From: Doris montereyensis
Lineage: Eukaryota > Mollusca > Gastropoda > Nudibranchia > Dorididae
Assembly (NCBI GenBank): GCA_037039925.1
Contig: JAXRKP010000330.1
Location: 76,001 to 140,000, forward strand
Direction of reading: 5' to 3'
DNA length: 64,000 nt
The notes beneath the pieces were generated by a model. The model had not been told where the DNA came from, did not search any database, and was given only the letters and a program-made list of their open reading frames with translations. Within the stretch, counting starts at the first letter, position 1; every line of letters starts with the position of its first letter. The position numbers and the translations under genes are program-made. Below, piece by piece: positions 57,487-64,000 of this stretch.

Positions 57487-58478
57487 CACTATCATCACTA
57501 TCAATGTGGCCCCGACAGTCTTTAGTGGTTAAGATCACTATCATCACTATCAATGTGGCCCCGACAGTCTTTAGTGGTTAAGATCACTATCATCACTATC
57601 AATGTGGCCCCGACAGTCTTTAGTGGTTAAGATCACTATCATCACTATCAATGTGGCCCCGACAGTCTTTAGTGGTTAAGATCACTATCATCACTATCAA
57701 TGTGGCCCCGACAGTCTTTAGTGATTAAGATCACTATCATCACTATCAACATGGCTCCGACAGTCTTTAGTGGTTAAGATCACTATCATCACTATCAACA
57801 TGGCCCCGACAGTCTTTAGTGGTTAAGATCACTATCATCACTATCAATGTGGCCCCGACAGTCTTTAGTGGTTAAGATCACTATCATCACTATCAGTCTT
57901 TAGTGGTTAAGATCACTATCATCAATGTGGCCCCGACAGTCTTTAGTGGTTAAGATCACTATCATCACTATCAATATGGCCCCGACAGTCTTTAGTGGTT
58001 AAGATCACTATCATCACTATCAATATGGCCCCGACAGTCTTTAGTGGTTAAGATCACTATCATCACTATCAATATGGCCCCGACAGTCTTTAGTGGTTAA
58101 GATCACTATCATCACTATCAATATGGCCCCGACAGTCTTTAGTGGTTAAGATCACTATCATCACTATCAATATGGCCCCGACAGTCTTTAGTGGTTAAGA
58201 TCACTATCATCACTATCAATGTGGCCCCGACAGTCTTTAGTGGTTAATATCATCACTATCAATATGGCCCCGACAGTCTTTAGTGGTTAAGATTACTATC
58301 ATCACTATCAATATGGCTCCGACAGTCTTTAGTGGTTAAGATTACTATCATCACTATCAATATGGCCCCGACAGTCTTTAGTGGTTAAGATCACTATCAA
58401 TGTGGCCCCGACAGTCTTTAGTGGTTAAGATCACTATCATCACTATCAATGTGGCCCCGACAGTCTTTAGTGGTTAAG
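57487..58478 (+). repeat. 49-bp minisatellite spanning a SINE-B 5' junction, about 20 copies
   Basis: The unit is GATCACTATCATCACTATCA plus AT, then GTGGCCCCGACAGTCTTTAG plus TGGTTAA. The second half is the head of SINE-B with its A-box-like TTTAGTGGTTAAG. The final copy continues into the SINE body at 58478, so the unit combines 22 bp of flank with 27 bp of SINE head. Confidence 0.92.
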
Positions 58479-58650
58479 TAGCAAGATTTTGGATCGTGAG
58501 GCAGTGGGTTCAAATCCTGCTAATGCTAGGTCAGACGTTGCGTCCCTGGGGAAAGTGTGATCAATTAAGGCGCACAATTTCACCCGCTCGTCCCGGATGG
58601 GGTGGGGAGATGGGCATCAGCATTAGCTAGAAAACCAAAGTAACGTCCTT
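58450..58650 (+). mobile_element. SINE-B copy whose head seeds the 49-bp array
   Basis: After the last array unit: TAGCAAGATTTTGGATCGTG, a B box (GTGGGTTCAAATCCTGC), and then GACGTTGCGTCCCTGGGGAA and CACCCGCTCGTCCCGGATGG of the SINE-B body. Confidence 0.75.
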
Positions 58651-58814
58651 GAACGAATTTATTATGTTTAAATCAACCACAAAAAAGGTGTTACGGACTG
58701 TCGTTAGCAAACTTCCATTTTACATCACTGCAATAATGATTTGTATATTATATAAAAATACAAACAAGTCAAAATGCGATTTATCTTCATGTCTCAACCG
58801 AATATTCTCAAAAT

Positions 58815-59905
58815 TTGTCTGTAAAGGTTACACTATTGGGGGTAAATGTTACGATATTGGGGGGAGGGGGTGGGGTAAAGGTTACAATATTGGAGGGTAT
58901 AGGTTACAATATTGGGGGTAAATGTCATAAATTGGGGGGGGGGGGTAAAAAGATTCAATATTGGAGGGTAAAAGTTACAATACTGGGGGGTAAAGGTTAC
59001 AATATTGGAGGGTAAAAGTTACAATATTGGGGGGGGGGGGGGGGTAAAGGTTACAATATTGGAGGTAAAGATTACAATATTGGGGGGGTAAAGGTTACAA
59101 TATTGAAGGGTAAAGGTTACAATATTGGGTAAAGATTACAATATTGGGGGGGGGTTACAATAGAGGGTAAAGGTCCCAATATTGGAGGTAAAGGTTACAA
59201 TATTGGGGGTAAAGGTTACAATATTGGGGATGGGGGTAAAGGTTACAACTAATACAATATTGGGGAAGGGGTAAAGGTTACAATATCGAGGGTTAAGGTT
59301 ATAATATTGGGGGGGTAAAGGTTACAATTATGGGGTTTACAGGTTACATTGGGGGGGGGTAAAAGTTACAATATTGGGGGTAAAGGTCACAATATTGGGG
59401 GAGGGGGGAAAGGTTACAATATTGAGGGATAGAGGTTACAATATTAGGGGTAAAGATTACAATATTGAGGGGGGGGTAAAGGTTACAATATTGGGTAGGG
59501 GGTGGGTAAAGATTTACACTATTGGAGGGGGGTAAAGGTTACAATATCGGGGGTAAAGGTTACAATATCGGGGGTAAAGGTTACAATATTTGGGGTAAAG
59601 GTTACACTATTGGAGGGGGTAAAGGTTACAATATCGGGGGTAAAGGTTACAATATTGAGGAGTAAAGGTTACAATATTGGGAGTAAAGGTTACAATATTG
59701 GGGAGTAAAGGTTACATTAGTTACAATATTGGGGAGTTTAGGTTACAATATTGGGAGGTAAAGGTTAGAATATTGGGGATAAAGGTTACAACATTTGGGG
59801 GTAAAGGTTACAATATTGGAGGGTAAAGGTTACAATATTGGAGGGTAAAGGTTACAATATTGGGGGTAAAGGTTACAATATTGGGGGGGGTTGTTAAAGG
59901 TTACA
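58815..59905. repeat. G-rich 21-22-bp minisatellite, about 45 copies
   Basis: Units of TAAAGGTTACAATATT followed by a G run of three to fourteen. The run length is the main variable. Four successive units place four G runs about 17 bases apart on the + strand. Confidence 0.93.
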
Positions 59906-60079
59906 ATATGAATGGCCAATCGATGTGCCTTTCCACCGTAACAACAATGAAATATTTTTTTGTTAATGACTAATTGCGCATCGGTTTGATAACAACTTAC
60001 TTTTTGTTGTTAAAAAAAAACTCTCAGCTTCTTATCAACCATAAACGCTTCAACGGCCTCAATCGTCTTCGATTCTTAC

Positions 60080-60455
60080 ATAGATCTACACCACCTTTCT
60101 GCAGTACAGTACTATCACGTCTAGATTTATACACAGATCTGTCTACAGTACAATACTATCAAACCTAGATTTATACACAGATCTGTCTACAGTACAATAC
60201 TATCACGTCTAGATTTATACACAGATCTGTCTACAGTACAATACTATCAAACCTAGATTTATACACAGATATGTCTACAGTACAGTACTATCACGCCTAG
60301 ATTTATACACGGATCTGTCTACAGTACAGTACTATCACGTCTAGATTTATACACAGATCTGTCTACAGTACAGTACTATCACGTCTAGATTTATACACAG
60401 ATCTGTCTACAGTACAGTACTATCACTATCACGCCTAGATTTATACACAGATCTA
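60080..60455. repeat. 44-bp minisatellite, about eight copies
   Basis: Units of CTAGATTTATACACAGATCT, then GTCTACAGTACAGTACTATC plus ACGT/AACC variants. Confidence 0.95.
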
Positions 60456-60469
60456 TGTGCAGTGTTTAA

Positions 60470-60775
60470 CGTAAACTCCCTTCTTCAAGGCCGTTGCGAT
60501 CCATAGAGCCGAAGCTTAATCCCGGTTTCAATAGCGTGAAGCGGAACAGGTCATACTAACTAATCACCTCCTGGACACGCCGCTAGCCTGGTGCAAGCTT
60601 TTACTCCCTATCTGAAGCTTGTACCTATTTGAGTGGAGACAATGCGTGTTAAGTGTTAGTCCCATGATGATCCCCAGTCCGCAGCTTGGCCACTTGGCCA
60701 CCGACAGCACACTACATGTGTATGTATGTAAGAACACAATAATGAGTTGAGATCCTAGTTTGCAATAGACATTAC
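60470..60775 (-). mobile_element. SINE-B copy (reverse)
   Basis: On + it begins with the tail complement CAAGGCCGTTGCGATCCATA, then GAGCCGAAGCTTAATCCCGG. It continues through TGGTGCAAGCTTTTACTCCC, GTACCTATTTGAGTGGAGAC and AATGCGTGTTAAGTG. Its first block is the single-copy form of the 39-bp unit at 11960-14520. Confidence 0.7.
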
Positions 60776-60779
60776 CCAC

Positions 60780-61160
60780 CGAACAAATCTAAGTCTAGAT
60801 CTAGCGATGACTAAGTTCGAATTTATCATTCATCAAGGCCATACACTAGCATTGCAAGCAGTCATCGTGACCCAGTGGTTAAAGTGGTGCAATACGAGGC
60901 AACAGGAAGCAGTTGGTCTGTGTTCGCATGATGGGAGTGAGAGAAAAACGCAAACCAATAATGTGACGACACTGAAAGAAAGGCACAAGAGGAAGGAAAC
61001 TCTAAAATCTAAAAAGGATAAGAAAATATAAGATCTCCCAAACGAACAAAATTGAGACAATTATAAGGATAAGACCGATTTGTTTTCTGTCTATCCCTTG
61101 TAGTATCTGTCTCTTCTTTGTTCATGTGGGGCTTTAATATTAATTACGGTGATTATCCGT
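60780..61160. other. Unassigned DNA
   Basis: A tRNA-like scrap (GTGACCCAGTGGTTAAAGTG, 60866) may be another degraded SINE head. No gene. Confidence 0.35.
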
Positions 61161-61167
61161 CACTTTG

Positions 61168-61395
61168 TGGTGTTGCCTTGTAGCCGAGTGGTTAGGTTGT
61201 CGGACTTTGGATCATGAGTTCCGGGTTCGAATGCCAGTAAAGCTAGATCCGACGTCGTGTTCCTTGGGAAATACACTTAACTCGCATTTCTCCCACTCGA
61301 CCCAGGTTCAAATGGGTACAAGCATTGTTCCAATATTCACGCTATATAAAACGGGATAAACTCCGGCTCTATTCGCTTTAACGCCCTTGAAGAAA
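61168..61395 (+). mobile_element. SINE-B copy, full length
   Basis: Head with A box (TTGTAGCCGAGTGGTTAGG) and B box (GGGTTCGAATGCC), body (CTCGACCCAGGTTCAAATGG, then GTAC) and tail (CGCTATATAAAACGGGATAA, then ACTCCGGCTCTA). The best-preserved copy of the family in the window. Confidence 0.8.
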
Positions 61396-61600
61396 CACAC
61401 ACACACAAATACACCTACACCTACACACACACACACACACAAATACACCTACACACACACACAAATACACCTACACAAACACACACATACACTACACACA
61501 CACACCTAAACACATGAACATAATCACATACATACATAATATACACACATCCACATACACAGATGCGTACACAAACACACACACACACACACGCGCGCGC
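61396..61600. repeat. (CA)n-rich microsatellite
   Basis: CA runs mixed with AATACACCTA repeats, directly after the SINE-B tail. Confidence 0.93.
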
Positions 61601-62490
61601 ACACCCATGATGCTATAAATACCTCTCAGTGTTCAGTCTCAATCCTAACCGTTCCTTCCCCAACCTCCTTGAACGGAACAGATTGCAAGTTAAGAAGAGA
61701 CCGGAAGGAGGCCTCTTTTCCCAGGAGTCCCCTTGATCAAGCGGGACTAAAACAGTTTCCTTTCCAGGAGAGCTTATTTACCCCTGGTTAATCTCAATAG
61801 CACTGGGCTAGACGGACAACCACTGGCCAGTAGACTCGTCCCTGTTCATTCTCTCTACGTTTTAATCAAAGGGATTGGACCGGCCTCGTGGTTGGCGCAT
61901 TGAAGAGATAAGTATTCATCCCCGGATTAAACGAAATGGATTCCAGACTGATTGGGGTTCGGCAAAGCGTTTTTGTTTCATTTGAGGAAAAGAGTGAGGG
62001 GGACAGTGGGGGGAGGGGGTAGAGAGGAGGGGGTGATGAGGGGGAAAGGGGTTTCGTTCATAGCGTGACTTACTGGTAAAATCTTGTTCCCAGGAAAAAA
62101 GGAGTCACATTTCTCTCAATTTAACCTGTCGATGTCTCACTTATTAATAATCCCCCCACCCCATCCCGAAGAATAGTACAAGGCATTCCATTCATATCGG
62201 ACTCATGTGACTATTTTGTTAATCAACATTTTGCTTTTATCCAGTCTGACAGCCGATGCGTCGGTCTATCACGCTACAGTATAAATGATAATTTGTTTAT
62301 CTTTCTTTTGGTATGTTTGTCTTTCGGTGTTTTTGTCTCTTCCCCTTTTGTTTCTGTTACACAGACTTTGTAACACATTTTCTGTCCCTTTCGTTTGTAT
62401 GTGGGCCTATGTCTGTCTGTTCATATGTCTGCCAGTCCTTCTCTGTCCATTTCTATGCGTGTATGTGTGCGTTTGGGTGTGTGCGTCATC
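61600..62490. other. Unassigned DNA
   Basis: No supported gene; a G-rich patch at 61995-62050. Confidence 0.3.
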
Positions 62491-62514
62491 CCGCCTTTCA
62501 GCCCCTCCCCCCAT

Positions 62515-63295
<781 letters not shown>

Positions 63296-63309
63296 ATATG
63301 TGTGTATGT

Positions 63310-64000
63310 GTGTGTGTGTGTGTCTGCATTCGTGTATGGAGTGTATGTATGTATGTAGCCTACATGTGTCTGCATTCGTGTATGGAGTGTATGTATGTAG
63401 CCTACATATGTCTGCATTCGTGTATGGAGTGTATGTCTGTAGCCTACATGTGTCTGCATTCGTGTATGGAGTGTATGTCTGTAGCCTACATATGTCTGTA
63501 TTCGTGTATGGGAGTGTATGTCTGTAGCCTACATGTGTCTGCATTCGTGTGTGAAGTGTATGTATATAGCCTACATGTGTTTGTATTCGTGTGTGAAGTG
63601 TATGTCTGTAGCCTACATGTGTCTACATTCGTGTGTGAAGTGTATGTCTGTAGCCTACATGTGTCTACATTCGTGTGTGAAGTGTATGTATGTAGCCTAC
63701 ATGTGTCTACATTCGTGTGTGAAGTGTATGTATGTAGCCTACATGTGTCTGTATTCGTGTGTGGAGTGTATGTCTGTAGCCTACATGTGTCTGTATTCGT
63801 GTGTGGAATGTATGTGTGTAGCCTACATATGTCTACATTCGTGTGTGGAGTGTATGTATGTAGCCTACATGTGTCTACATTCGTGTGTGAAGTGTATGTC
63901 TGTAGCCTACATGTGTCTGTATTCGTGTGTGGAGTGTATGTCTGTAGCCTACATGTGTCTGTATTCGTGTGTGGAATGTATGTGTGTAGCCTACATATGT
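63310..64000. repeat. 42-bp minisatellite, at least 16 copies, running off the window
   Basis: Units of GTGTGTGAAGTGTATGTCTG, then TAGCCTACATGTGTCTGCAT plus TC. Copies 5' of about 63540 carry GTGTATGGAGTG and later ones GTGTGTGAAGTG or GTGTGTGGAGTG, so two variant blocks are present. Confidence 0.95.

Overview
The window is eukaryotic, repeat-choked animal DNA. Coding information is confined to short exons with canonical splice sites; there are no bacterial-type operons, CRISPR arrays or rRNA genes. The mix of tRNA-derived SINEs, CR1/L2-like and RTE-like LINEs, a piggyBac copy, Mutator-like elements, many (GA)n/(CT)n and (AAT)n tracts and dispersed TCTAGATC-type hexamer repeats fits a mollusc, probably a marine gastropod. 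That placement is inference; no phylogenetic test was possible.

Two host genes are supported. (1) The 3' end of a POLD3-like gene (DNA polymerase delta p66 subunit) lies on the + strand, in four exons between 1291 and 5436. They carry the acidic/basic tail, the VTEKVWESDS block and a C-terminal PCNA-binding motif. (2) A secreted cysteine-rich protein gene of unrecognised family lies on the - strand, in five phase-compatible exons between 45738 and 17033: signal peptide exon, three cysteine-rich exons, terminal exon with stop and AATAAA. Both genes, and a transposase-like reading frame at 6143-7113, show one-base frame breaks mostly at homopolymers. This suggests uncorrected assembly indels as much as real decay.

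Layout: 1-5.4 kb POLD3 with TE-filled introns; 6.1-7.1 kb transposase-like frame (-); 7.9-15 kb four successive minisatellites; 15-22 kb mostly unique DNA with a MITE, an antisense LINE and the terminal exon of gene 2; 22-25.2 kb a 95-bp satellite split by a 1.8-kb insert; 25.6-29.4 kb microsatellites and exons 4 and 3; 29.7-33 kb a LINE with a nested SINE; 33.9-35 kb a Mutator-like element; 35.9-38.7 kb exon 2 and antisense LINEs; 38.8-47.8 kb microsatellites, a second Mutator-like element and exon 1; 48.3-51.1 kb piggyBac; 52.3-64 kb SINEs and minisatellites.

The main discovery is a shared origin for many of the minisatellites. At least seven arrays with 29-49 bp units are tandem amplifications of a short piece of a recognisable transposable element: a SINE 3' tail, two SINE heads including the pol III A box, a SINE body, the end of a LINE reverse-transcriptase frame, a piggyBac interior and a Mutator-like terminal repeat. 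In several cases the intact parent sequence still runs into the array.
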